Source: Hysterangium stoloniferum | Taxonomy: Eukaryota; Basidiomycota; Agaricomycetes; Hysterangiales; Hysterangiaceae | Length of the DNA stretch: 64,000 bases | Direction of reading: 5' to 3' | NCBI GenBank assembly: GCA_015178975.1 | Contig: WHVD01000038.1 | Span: 310,001-374,000 of the forward strand | Shown here: positions 46,436-57,238 of the stretch, one piece after another | Layout of the letters: the number at the start of each line of letters is the position of its first letter | How positions within the stretch are numbered: the first letter of the stretch is position 1 | Notes under the pieces: model-generated | The model's database searches: none | Told to the model about the DNA's origin: nothing | Seen by the model: the letters and a program-made list of their open reading frames with translations, nothing else | Program-made: the position numbers and the translations under genes

Positions 46436-47069
46436 TCACTTGCCAAAGATTGTTGCAAACGTAGTGTCCTGATACCTTTCGTTTCTTTGTCAGCCAAATC
46501 GACTACACGCAAGTACATGCAAACACCAACCCTAAGTATGCTCTGCCAGGATCATAGAAGGTTCTGTATATTCGAGATAGTCAGTGATAGAGCTCTCGCG
46601 GGTACCGAGGATATCCCACATATAACCCCGATCGCTTGGCACCCCTAGCTTTTCCTTGAAGTACTTGAAGAAGGCAGCACTATACTTCTCATTCACGTCT
46701 GGAGCGATGTTGTCCAATGAAGTCTAGAAGACATGGATCCCGTGATCTAACAGGATAGGCATATGGCTCACAATGACCAACAACAAGGCCGGATCAAGGG
46801 TTCCACCAAAAGTTAGCGTTTCATTGAATTCATATTTCACCGAGATGTATTTCTCGGGCTTCCCCAGCACTGAAGAGTATCTGATTCAGCAAGTCGATCG
46901 ATACATAATCGCCACTCATTTACCTTCAGCCCCGACCTACGTTGCAGAATACATGCTCTTCGTCAAGTGTTGTGGCAAGCAGCGTTGTTCCCCTTACCTT
47001 GGAAAAATCTAGAACGAAGTCGCGAACGTTATCTACTTTGACGTTTGTAGTGAGCACTAGAGCCGGCAT
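46436..47069 (-). CDS. Macrophage migration inhibitory factor (MIF)-like tautomerase fold protein
   Basis: Six exons: 47069-46998, 46936-46924, 46869-46772, 46723-46620, 46563-46531, 46475-46436 (119 residues). It starts MPALVLTTNVK, so the N-terminal proline used as catalytic base in MIF/tautomerases is present after Met removal. It continues VLGKPEKYISVKYEFN, FGGTLDPALLLVI, SLDNIAPDVNEKYSAAFFKY, GVPSDRGYITFYDPGRAYLG and ends TTFATIFGK, matching fungal MIF proteins along the full length. Exon 2 has only 13 nt, coding VGAE plus one base; without it the frame cannot be joined. Biological role in fungi is unclear. It is divergent from the LACTB2-like gene, 137 bp apart. Confidence 0.88.
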
Positions 47070-47206
47070 GGTCGTACGACGTTAACGGTTAGATACTTCT
47101 TCCCTAGCCGTTCCACGTGATAGTAGCAGAAATACGCATACTTACGTCATCCATGAAGTCCGCTGCAAACCTGCATTGTAACAGATTCCTTTCCCTCCCA
47201 CATATC

Positions 47207-48352
47207 ATGGAGAAATTGGAAGCTCTATCTGCTATTACACGTGTAAGTACCTTTCCGGTTACGACGAAGCCCACAGTGATAGATACTTTTTTTCAGCTAA
47301 GCGAACGTATTATTCGGGTACTTGGGCAGGTGATTCAATTGGGTTATACAGTAATCGACAATCAGAGTGCTAATGTAGCTTAGAATCCTGGTAAATTTAC
47401 CTTACAAGGTTTGTGAGGCTCGCTGGTTCATCGACCTGCTTCGTCCTAAGCAAGGCGGCGACCTGTAGGTACTAACACCTATATCATCGGCAGAAGAAAT
47501 CCATATATTTTAGTGGACACGGGCGAGGGAAAGAAATCGTACATTCCATTCCTCAAGGAGGCATTGCAGACCACCGACCCGTCGCAACAACTAATTTCAG
47601 ACATTGTGCTTACCCATCGACATTCTGACCATACACATGGATTGCCGTCTGTCCTGGCCCTTATCAAACAGCTCTGGACCGGGGATGTAGCGGAGTTCCG
47701 TCCACCACGTATTCATAAATACCCTCTGACTCCCAAAGACGATCGCGACCTGCAAGTCGCGCTCAATGTGACTTCCGATCTGTATCTTCCAGCAAAAGAT
47801 GGAGGATTGTTCCACCAATTAACCCAGTCACAAATATTGCATGGAACCGACAGTGTGCTCAATGTTATACACACACCCGGACATACAGTTGATTCCATTT
47901 GCCTCTATATGCCTGAAGAACAGGTCTTATTTTCAGCAGATACTGTTTTGGGGCAAGGCACAGCCGTTTTTGAGGATTTAGCCGCATACATATCTAGTCT
48001 TCGATTTCTACTCTCATGTGGGGAACAGGCGGTCACTTCTTTCACTGTAATCCATCCTGGACACGGGCCTGCCGTTGAAAATGGCCCACAACTCATTCGA
48101 GAGTATATCAAACACCGCATGGAACGAGAAGTTCAAATTGTACAGGTTTTGTCTTCTCCGCCGTCTTCTGGAGCGGCGTGGTCCTTATGGGACCTTGTTG
48201 CAAATATCTACGCCGATTATCCACAGTCGCTATGGACCCCAGCTGCGGGTAGTATCTACTTGCACCTGATGAAATTGAAGGGAGAAAATAGAATCCAGCA
48301 TGTGGCCGGTGAGGGGAAGGATTCCAGGTGGATTCTTGCAAGTAAATTATAA
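47207..48352 (+). CDS. LACTB2-like metallo-beta-lactamase fold hydrolase
   Basis: Exons 47207-47242, 47297-47329, 47384-47408, 47469-48352 (325 residues). The signature LSERIIRVLGQNPGKFTLQG lies at the start, then the zinc-binding motif H81-R-H83-S-D85-H86 in LTHRHSDHTHG, and later histidines in HTPGHT and HPGHG and the aspartate in FSADTVLG. The C-terminal helical part (WDLVANIYADYP) matches the LACTB2 winged-helix end. Human LACTB2 is a mitochondrial single-strand endoribonuclease; fungal relatives are also found next to polyketide clusters as hydrolases, but no cluster is present here. An upstream in-frame ATG was not found close by. Convergent with the FG-GAP gene, 28 bp apart. Confidence 0.93.
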
Positions 48353-48380
48353 ATTACAATTGTATACAATCATGCTAAAC

Positions 48381-51040
48381 TCATAACGCATCAAAATTAA
48401 TATGGTGGGATGCGCGGCGTCGTTCCAACTCGTCCTCCCTCTGAAAAGCGTGCATTAGCCGTGTGATTTGTAGCTGGGCTCGACTTACCTTTTCATTCAA
48501 ATGCAAGATGAATACAATCACGGCTAGTATGATCGTTGATAATACTACGGTTAATGTGACCAAAGGAATCCAAGCCCCTGGCCGCAGAAAGAGTTCTTTT
48601 TTCCATCCACCCTTTTCTCCCGCCGGTGAAGGGACAATGATAACTTTGGAGTTCGGTATTACGCCTTCCATGTTAATGAAGATGTCATCTTTTTTTGTCG
48701 AGCCAACAAACAAATTTTCAATATAATTGTTTGTTCTTCCCAATCCGAAGAACGAGTAGGGGGTATGAAGTGAGTGATACGATGTTTGAGGCAATTGAGC
48801 GACTGATGGAAAGATTAATCCCAATAACATAAATAAGAAGAAAAATGAAGACGAGCCTTGGGCTGCAGAACGTTGATTAGACATATCCTGTACGGTGTAC
48901 TTGTATGTGGCTCCAGGACAACTTACACCAAATGCCTGTGAGGGGTCATATAAATAATAAAATATACCAATGATAATCTCCCATCGTATTATACCTGATA
49001 GGTAGTCCCGTTACTCATGGTACACCATCCGCCATCACAATGTCGATTCAATACTAGAGCTAGGTCAACAAGATGTAATAACAATTTGCACAAACTGGAC
49101 CATTTACCCATTGCCTTCAGGAAAAAAGCATCGTAAAAGAAGTTATTACGTATAAAAGTGACCATTCCACTCTGCTGTGCGCCTGATCTTTGCACCAGGA
49201 TATCAAGAGTTCCCTGGGAAGAAAAGTTAGACACTTTCAGGGTAAGCAAGTGTGAAAGCCGACGTCTTCGTCAATATCCAATACAGCAATACCTCTTGCG
49301 TCTGTGATCTGCTGTAGAGCATCCACACCCGTCATTGCAACCTCAAAACCTCGTCGACCTTGACCTGTTGTATCGCATCCAGCAACATTGGGTGCACATG
49401 GAACAGAATTTAGGAGATATGGGGTATAATTGATAGTGGCTCCTACACCTAGAATGCCTCCACGCGGTGCTGAGGCAGCAATAATGATCATGTCAGGGAA
49501 TCCGTCCAGTGAAAGATCGCCGACGCGGATTGACAATGGAATTGGTGGGTTGTGGGTCATATCACTCATCAAAAGCGAAGATGAAGGGAATAAAGAGGTA
49601 AAATTGATGCGAGTGAATGCCTGCAGAACCAATAAGCTCATTGTATATTTATCACCAAGAAGGTTGGTTAGATAGCATACATCATTAGACGCAATGTCTC
49701 TCAGATCGAATTGAAAGTCAGGATCTGGAGTACATAATGCATCTGGGGAGCGACATCCACGCTTTGCCTGGGAGCCACTAGAGGTGCTACATAAAGGAAG
49801 TTGTTTGTTATAGGCAATGTTTATCATGCAGTCACGGCCAATGCCTTGGGAATCGATCGAGCTACAGCTTGGAAAAACCATATCCATTGTACCGTCGCGA
49901 TCTGCACAAAATCTTCAGACAAGTTGGTGAAACCATGCATATGAACTTACCCATATCCGCAAATGTTATTCGCCCAGAACCGGGCGGAAGCTGACCTGTG
50001 CTCCCAAGATGGAAGCCCTCAGTTTCAGGAGTATTGAGCCAAATCTGGAATGTCTGGCTCCCATCGCTAGTCTCCGTACACGAAAGAAAAATGTCTGACA
50101 TTAAACGGTATAAGCAGTGCCTCTTAACGGTATATTATTACTACCTGCTAGGCAGTCCCCATCAAAATCTAGAAATGCATTGCTGTGTGGCTGTGAAATT
50201 TTACACGTTCTGGCATCAGACTCAAACGTCGAATCAGTTCTATATCGAGATGTAAGTCTTTGTCTATATGGTGTAACGGCAGAACGAACGTACAATTCGA
50301 AGACTGGGGGAGTGTCAGACGTTTGATTCCAAACATTCTTCCACAGTTTTAAAGAACGACCGTCATTAGATGACATTGGCACACCGAGGAGATCAAATTT
50401 CATGTCACCGTTTGCGTCCACTAAGATTGGCTGGAGGGTTGTCGAAGAAGGTATTTGAACTGGGGCAGCTAATGGAAACAGTTAGTTGGCCCATACAAGC
50501 CAAGCAGATGACATACTAAATCCGTTATGAAGGTCTGAGAAGCAAATTGCCATAGCAGTTTCATCTTGGGTTTGTCCCTGGCTCATTACCAGTAGATCGA
50601 GTCGCCCATCATTGTTAAAGTCTCCTGGTACAATATTTGCGATTGGTTGCTGATATCTGAAAGAGGTTGATGGCTTAAAAAGAAATTCATCTGACATATG
50701 CGCCTATTGAAAAGAAGAAAACTTCGGTATAAGAAGTCTTACCATGACTCCAGAGGTATGGTGTTATAGTCTGTTGATCTGTGCCTAACATAAGGATATC
50801 TGTGCTGTACGACATTGTGAGAACATGTGGGATGATGATTCAACGAGTGATGTACAACTGGTCCCCATTCAAGTCCCCGAATGCGACCACCCTGCTGTTA
50901 GCATCAAGTCCTAAGGAACCTGTTCCAATGAGTGAGTTAATGGCGAAGCTTTTTGGTGTGAATGGCCATATTGCTATAGTAGAAGGAATGCTCCAAATCA
51001 GAAACAAGCTTATAGCTATTTGTGAAGATACAGTCCTCAT
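48381..51040 (-). CDS. ITFG1/LINKIN-like FG-GAP repeat membrane protein
   Basis: Exons: 51040-50859, 50804-50743, 50690-50517, 50468-50294, 50239-50145, 50094-49951, 49901-49681, 49620-49264, 49213-49108, 49059-48995, 48935-48857, 48802-48381 (about 693 residues). A signal peptide (ISLFLIWSIPSTIA) is followed by FG-GAP blades (VAFGDLNGD; VPGDFNNDGRLDLL; LVDANGDMKFDLLG; LDFDGDCLAD; RVGDLSLDGFPDMII). Then comes the diagnostic block GVSCPGATYKYTV...SAAQ and QLPQTSYHSLHTPYSFFGLG, a membrane helix near the C-terminus and a short basic tail. This is the TIP/LINKIN family, a type I membrane protein linked to cell adhesion in animals. The last intron (48856-48803) would need a GC donor (GCTCGT); if unspliced it adds 18 hydrophobic residues in frame. 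The first two joins are less sure. Confidence 0.87.
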
Positions 51041-51154
51041 TAAGTGACGACCAGGACTTGAGCGATGCTGTGCTCGCCAGGCTCTCGGTTTTTAATCCAA
51101 CTAACAGAAACTCATCTTCCTTCCATCATCTTCACTGCTGCGCCAATATAGACC

Positions 51155-54100
51155 ATGGGTGACGACTATCCCAGCTTGTTCCGTAGGTTCTTTTGACAGC
51201 GAATTTATTTTCTAAGCCTACTTTTTCTCAGGTTCGGAGCAAATGAGCTTGGTCCAGCTCTTTATTCCAACTGAAGTTGCCCATGATACCGTTTCAGAAC
51301 TTGGTGAACTAGGAAACGTACAATTTAAAGATGTATTTATTCTTATATCCTAATATTATGCATTTTAGTCACTAACTTTCTATTGCCTATTAGCTTAACC
51401 CAGACGTCAATCCTTTTCAACGCTCGTTTGTAGCTGAAATACGCCGAATCGACGAGATGGCACGACGTGTCCGTTTTTTTTCAACGCAGATTGAAAACGA
51501 GAAGGATAAAATTCCTATTCGACCACTATATGACTCCATTCCTTTGGTCACTGTTGGGCCGCGTGTCGCTCAAGCGATCGACGAACTGGAAGTCAAACTT
51601 ACTGATCACGAGCAAAGATTAATCCAGATGAACGAAAGCTACCAGACTATGAGTGAACGTACTCGGGAACTCGTGGAAGCTAGATACGTTCTTAGAGAAA
51701 CCGCGGTATTCTTCGACAGGGCCCAAGGGCATGAGAGTGAAATTCGGACTTCAATGGACGATAGCACTCAGCCGTTGCTGGCTCATGATGATCAGGAAGC
51801 TCAAGTGGCGGGGGGAACTACTTCTTTTGATATAGAGTGTGTATAAAGTATATCCCTCATTCCAATTAATTTACTAACAGCTTATGGAGGTTTGTTGCTG
51901 GGACCATTGACCGCTCTCGACTGTCAACTTTCGAGCGTATTCTCTGGCGCGTCCTACGAGGTAATCTGTATATGAATCATACAGATATCGCAGAACCTTT
52001 CGTAGATCCCGTCACACAAGTGGAGACACGTAAGAACGTCTTTATTATATTTGCTCATGGGGATGCCCTCTTGGCAAAAATTCGAAAGGTAGCAGAATCA
52101 ATGGGAGCAACATTGTATCCGATTGATGCAAATGCGGAGCGACGGAATGAGGCTCTCAGGGATGTCAACGCGAGGTTGGAGGATTTGCAAACAGTTCTTT
52201 ATAATACGGGAACTACCAGACGAGATGAGCTTTTACGCATCGGAGAAAGCCTATCCAGTTGGGAAGACCTCGTTAGAAAGGAGAAGATCATTTATGAGAC
52301 TTTGAATTACTTCAATTACGACGCACGAAGGAAGACTCTGATTGCTGAGGGATGGTGCCCCACGAGGGATATCGTTCCAATTCAATTGGCACTGAGGCAT
52401 GCGACGGTACGTTCACTATATGGTCTTATTGGAGGGTCAAGCTCCTGACTGTAATGACCCTGTAGGAAGAATCTGGGACCAATGTACCACCCATTCTTCA
52501 TGAAATACGGACGAATAAGAAGCCTCCCACCTTTCATAAGACGAACAAGTTTACCGAAGGCTTTCAAACCATTATTGACAGTTATGGCGTCGCAACCTAT
52601 CAAGAGGTTAATCCTGGTTTATACACTGTCATCACATTCCCGTTCTTATTTGCGGTGATGTTCGGAGACATCGGTCATGGTTTCATCATATTCGTGGCGG
52701 CCCTGATGATGATACTGGGCGAGAGAAAGATGGCTAAAGCGGACTTGGGCGAGGTTTGTGTCAAACTATTCTAATTGGTTTAAAGGTCTAACGAATGTGG
52801 ATGATTCTGGACGTGCTTAGATCATCGGAACCTTTTTCTAGTGAGCATGGTCTTTCTTCCTCTTAGCGATAAATGATCTCAATAAACTTTTCAAATAGTG
52901 GTCGCTACATCATTTTACTGATGGGTCTTTTTTCCATTTACACTGGTTTGATGTACAACGATATTTTCTCCAAGTCGCTGCACATTTGGACTTCCGGATG
53001 GGACTTCCTAGATTCGATACATGGGGTACCGAATGGACATGTCTATCCTTTTGGTTTAGATCCTGGTTGGCATGGAGCTGAAAATGCCCTGGTTTTTACC
53101 AATTCATATAAGATGAAGATGTCGATCATAATTGGTGTTATCCACGTGCGTTCTGAAATATGTTTGTCAAGATTACTAAAATGCTTATTTGCTTACTCAG
53201 ATGACCTTCGCTATATGCCTTCAAGTACCGAATCACTTACATTTTAAGCGAACCTTTAGCATTTGGGCAGAATTCGTTCCGCAGGTTCTTTTCCTCCAAT
53301 CAATATTCGGCTACCTGGTTGTTTGTATCCTCTACAAGTGGTCCATTGATTGGTCGAAAGCCTCCACTCAGCCACCAGGGTTGCTGAATATGCTCATTTA
53401 TATGTTTCTTTCACCGGGTTCCATTAATGCTGATGAACAACTATTTCCGGGGCAAGGTCCATTGCAGATCATACTCTTGTTACTTGCCATGGTATGTGTT
53501 CCCTGGATGCTCTGTGTCAAGCCATATATGGCTTGGAAAGAGATGAAGGCACACGAAGCTCAGGGGTATGGTCGGGTTGAATTAAGAGATGATACAAGGC
53601 TACAAGACGAGGAGGAAGCAGACTCTCCCGTCATAGCAGAACAAGTTGATGATGATGATGAGGTATGTGTGATGTTTCTAGTGTGCTGTGTTGCACCCTC
53701 ACTTCTTGTAGCATCATGATTTTAGCGAAGTCGTCATTCATCAAGTTATTCACACTATCGAATTCTGTCTTGGTTGCATCTCTAATACTGCTTCATACCT
53801 CCGATTATGGGCCTTATCACTAGCCCACGCACAACTTTCGGAGGTGCTTTGGACAATGACAATCGGGCTTGTCCTTCCACCAAGTGGCATTATCGGCTTT
53901 ATCTCCTTGTTAGTGATCGGCACTCTCTGGTTCTCTCTCACGATTTTCATTCTGTGTATCATGGAGGTTCGTGTTTGGGCGTTTGACCATTTAACGCCAT
54001 ATTGATTATTATGTCTCAGGGTCTGTCAGCATTCTTACATGCGCTGCGTCTCCACTGGGTTGAAGCTAACGGAAAGCACTATGAAGCCGGAGGTTATGTG

Positions 54101-54183
54101 AGTATAGTATCCACCGTTCGTATTGTTGCTTATATTGTCCCCAGGCCTTCCAACCGCTCACTTTCGCCAACCTTGATGAATAA
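51155..54183 (+). CDS. VPH1: V-ATPase subunit a (Vph1/Stv1 type)
   Basis: Exons 51155-51182, 51232-51332, 51394-51836, 51890-52406, 52466-52753, 52821-52840, 52899-53145, 53201-53662, 53712-53966, 54020-54097, 54145-54183 (825 residues). The N-terminal cytosolic half begins [16 protein letters not shown] and has coiled-coil stretches. The C-terminal half has eight or so membrane helices with [22 protein letters not shown] and [20 protein letters not shown], where Arg733 corresponds to the arginine essential for proton transfer. It ends FANLDE. It forms the stationary proton channel against the c-ring in vacuole, Golgi or endosome membranes; the single gene suggests one isoform serves all, as in many basidiomycetes (inference). 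Exon 6 is only 20 nt. Divergent from the FG-GAP gene, 114 bp between starts. Confidence 0.96.
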
Positions 54184-54306
54184 TGAGCTTCCGCTCGGTT
54201 CTAGTGTGTAAATGCTTCTAAGTATAGAAATAACGGTTCATAATATACCAGTATTCTAATCTACTTTTGATATCACAACGTCGTTAGAGTAATTGTCTTG
54301 AACATA

Positions 54307-57091
54307 CTATATTCCTGCAAATGCAGACAATTGTTGTGCTTTATCCCTAACCCTGTGATCCCAGTGAACTTCCGTCAAATGTGCCAACTCCCAAAAGGAT
54401 GTGCCAAAGGGGTTAGAAAGTTCAGGATCATCTAAGTCCGCCTGATATAGACCATCAGTTGCCCTGTCTTCTGTAGAAAGGAGGGCTTGTAGCTTTGGTT
54501 CGTTGACAAGCAATTGTCGAACAAATTCTAATGCTCGTAATGTGGTTGCGACGGGGAAGGAGAGTGATGCGACTAGCACACGCTTTGCAAAAGCCGCGGT
54601 ACGTACAGGGGACCTAGAACCAGCTGAGCGGACGGGGAAAGCGAGCCCCAGAGCACGGAAGAGCAAATCAGAAGTCGAACTGCCAATTGCAACATTATCT
54701 GCTCGTGCGCCAGCAAACTCAATGTTTGGTTGCAAAGATATTGGAAGAATGAGGGCATAGAGATGATTAATAAAATCACGTAAGTCGATATTCAAAGCTT
54801 CCCCTTAATCACGATGTCAACACATCAACACCAGATTAAATAAAGTCTGGCACTTACCTTGGCCGGTGAGTAACTCAAAAGCGGTCACGATACAAAGAAG
54901 CCTGTGTCGAATCATTGGATCTGTACTCTCAGCGCTATCAGCTGTCTGTGATGCCATATCTTCAACCGGTCGGGAGATAAGTTCTTTGAGTATTTGCATC
55001 AGATCCTTGAAAAAATCGATATTAACCATATGGGCGTATCGGGAGAGTCCTTCCAGCGCGGCAATAAGAAGCGGCGTCCAGTTGGGAGCTTTCAGTATTC
55101 GGAAGTACAGCACAAAGAGAAGTTTTAAGGTTTCCGTTTGCTAGAAACCCTTTAGTGTCACTTGTCCGTCAATTAGATTTAAACTGTTACATACCATATT
55201 AGCCTTCTCTTCCCGATCTACCTCTGCTTCAGCTTCTTGCATCTGTCCTTCGATCTCCTTCTTCTCCTTGAGAGCCTTAAGCCCCTTTTTACTTATGTGA
55301 GGCAGATCAACTTTTTTGCCTTTCGCTCTTTGACGGCCTGCCTTCCTTCTGCTCTCTCGTTTGGCCTTAACAGCATCCTCATTGTACGCATTGGTTTCCG
55401 AGGCTCTGACGCCGCCAAGCTCCGATTTCAATCTCAAATGGGCTAGACATGAGAGGGCATTGGGATGCACGGCGAACTTCCGTTCCTTCACCATACGATT
55501 TAGCAACCGCACAATTTCAAGGGAGGGGAGTCCTGTTCCATCTTCTTTGAACACCGAGATCAGAGCTCGGAGGCAGATATCGGACGACTAAAGAAAATAG
55601 CAAAGAAATTCGGCATTATAGCAGCGATTCTCATATGAAGAAATAGCTCACATTATCCCAGGACTTTTTACTTAACTGCATGACAAGAGCGCTGATTAAA
55701 TTGGTCCGGAAATTGAAATGGGTGGCCTCAGTAAGAAGCGTGCACATCGATTTAAGGGCCAATTCAGCAAATTCAGTCTTGCCTGAGTTCCTATTAGGTA
55801 GATCTGGAGAACAAACGTTTGCCCCTCACCTTTAAGTTCACCTTCCAAACCTCGTAGATATGTCTGGTAGACTCCCACGAGGCCCTGCTCCCATTCCCTT
55901 GTCTTTGCTACCATCTGACTCACTTTCTCCGACTTCTCCGCGTCTGTAAGGGGTCGTATACGATAACCAGGTATGACATCTTTCAGAACAGCGAGTTGTG
56001 AAATCATAGCAAGGCGCCGTATGAGGGGATCGTTTGGGATAGGGGTAGGGGACTGCGGTGTGGTAATATGAGATAGCGAGAATGAATGGAGTCGTCTTAA
56101 TAACTGCAACTGTCATTGTGGAATGTGTAAGCAACCGGCAAGTAGTAAATGTAATGCTCACACTGCTTTCGGGCTCTGCGAGAATATCTTGACATATACC
56201 AGCAATTTGTTCTTTCGCCATTTGTATTCGTAATTGACGTGATGAAGTTGAAATGACGCTGGATACTGCAAGGCGTCCAAAGCGAGCCCCTGTTGAAACA
56301 TCTTCCACGTGTATCTGAGGTGGCTGCTGCTTGCGAGAGACTACTGATTCATGCTCGCTCTCGCTGTCTGCTGTCGGTATGACTCGGCCCCCTGTCTGCA
56401 CAATTTTCCCGTTTGGGAGTTTGATTGGGAGCCTAGAGACCGTCTCCGCTCTAGCCTCTTTCCAGCTTGCTCCACGTCGAGAGTCACGCTCGTATGGTTG
56501 CTCAGCATCAGAATCGAACTCTTCTGGTCCGGTAAAAGAGAGGTCGTCTAAATTATCATCACTTGCATCCGAATTAATATTGTCTAAAGCATCGCTCCAT
56601 GTATCTTCATCCTCATCATGCGAGTCTAGAGAAGGTAGATCATCAGTCTTGGGGCGCTCCCTAGGCGGTTTCGAAAGCACATGAAGACGTTGTGTTTCTT
56701 TTTTGCTCCTAAAGTGAGAGTAAGATACATGTAAGATAAAAAGACCAAGAAAAACCTCGAAATGCCATTTTGGTCAAGGTTTTGTAAGAAATTGCCAGTT
56801 GAAGGATCGTCCTTGAAAAACTCGATGTCTTGATCAGATATGGCATCGTCTCCCTCGTCATCGGGAATATCTGGGAGTGGAATATTGGTCCTTTCATATG
56901 CTCGCTGCTTTCCTTTGCTGGAGCTCGGGGTTGCCTTTCCAGACGACAATTTCCGCCTTTTGGAGGCAGTCTAAGTAAATAGTTCAGTATTGTCAACAGA
57001 TGCAACTCGAAGTGAGAAAACAGACGTCTGGCATCTTCTTAGTTCGCTTCAAAGGTCCGCTTATTGCAGACCTTACGACCTTGTGAGGCAT
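54307..57091 (-). CDS. NOC3: Nucleolar complex-associated protein 3
   Basis: Exons 57091-57026, 56970-56756, 56708-56162, 56109-55830, 55782-55652, 55587-55195, 55140-54858, 54803-54307 (803 residues). A basic then acidic N-terminus (KRRKLSSGKATPSSSKGK; DIPDDEGDDAISDQDIEFF) precedes the NOC3 helical-repeat region (AGICQDILAEPESSLQLLRR; LKDVIPGYRIRPLTDAEKSE), a Lys-rich segment (KAKRESRRKAGRQRAKGKK) and the CBF/MAK21-like C-terminal domain (FAKRVLVASLSFPVATTLR). It works with Noc2 in late 60S pre-ribosome maturation and nuclear export, and in yeast also in replication initiation. Adjacent starts of NOC3 and APC5 are 147 bp apart. Confidence 0.95.
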
Positions 57092-57238
57092 CTTTGAGTC
57101 GTTGAAAGCAAGAATGTAACGTCGGTGTTTGCCGACCCAAAAACATCCTAAACGCGACAATTTCAGCTTGCTTCCCGTTTACTCAAGGACCACGTCCACG
57201 GTTTCTTTCTGATAGCACAACATCAATACAAAGTTATA

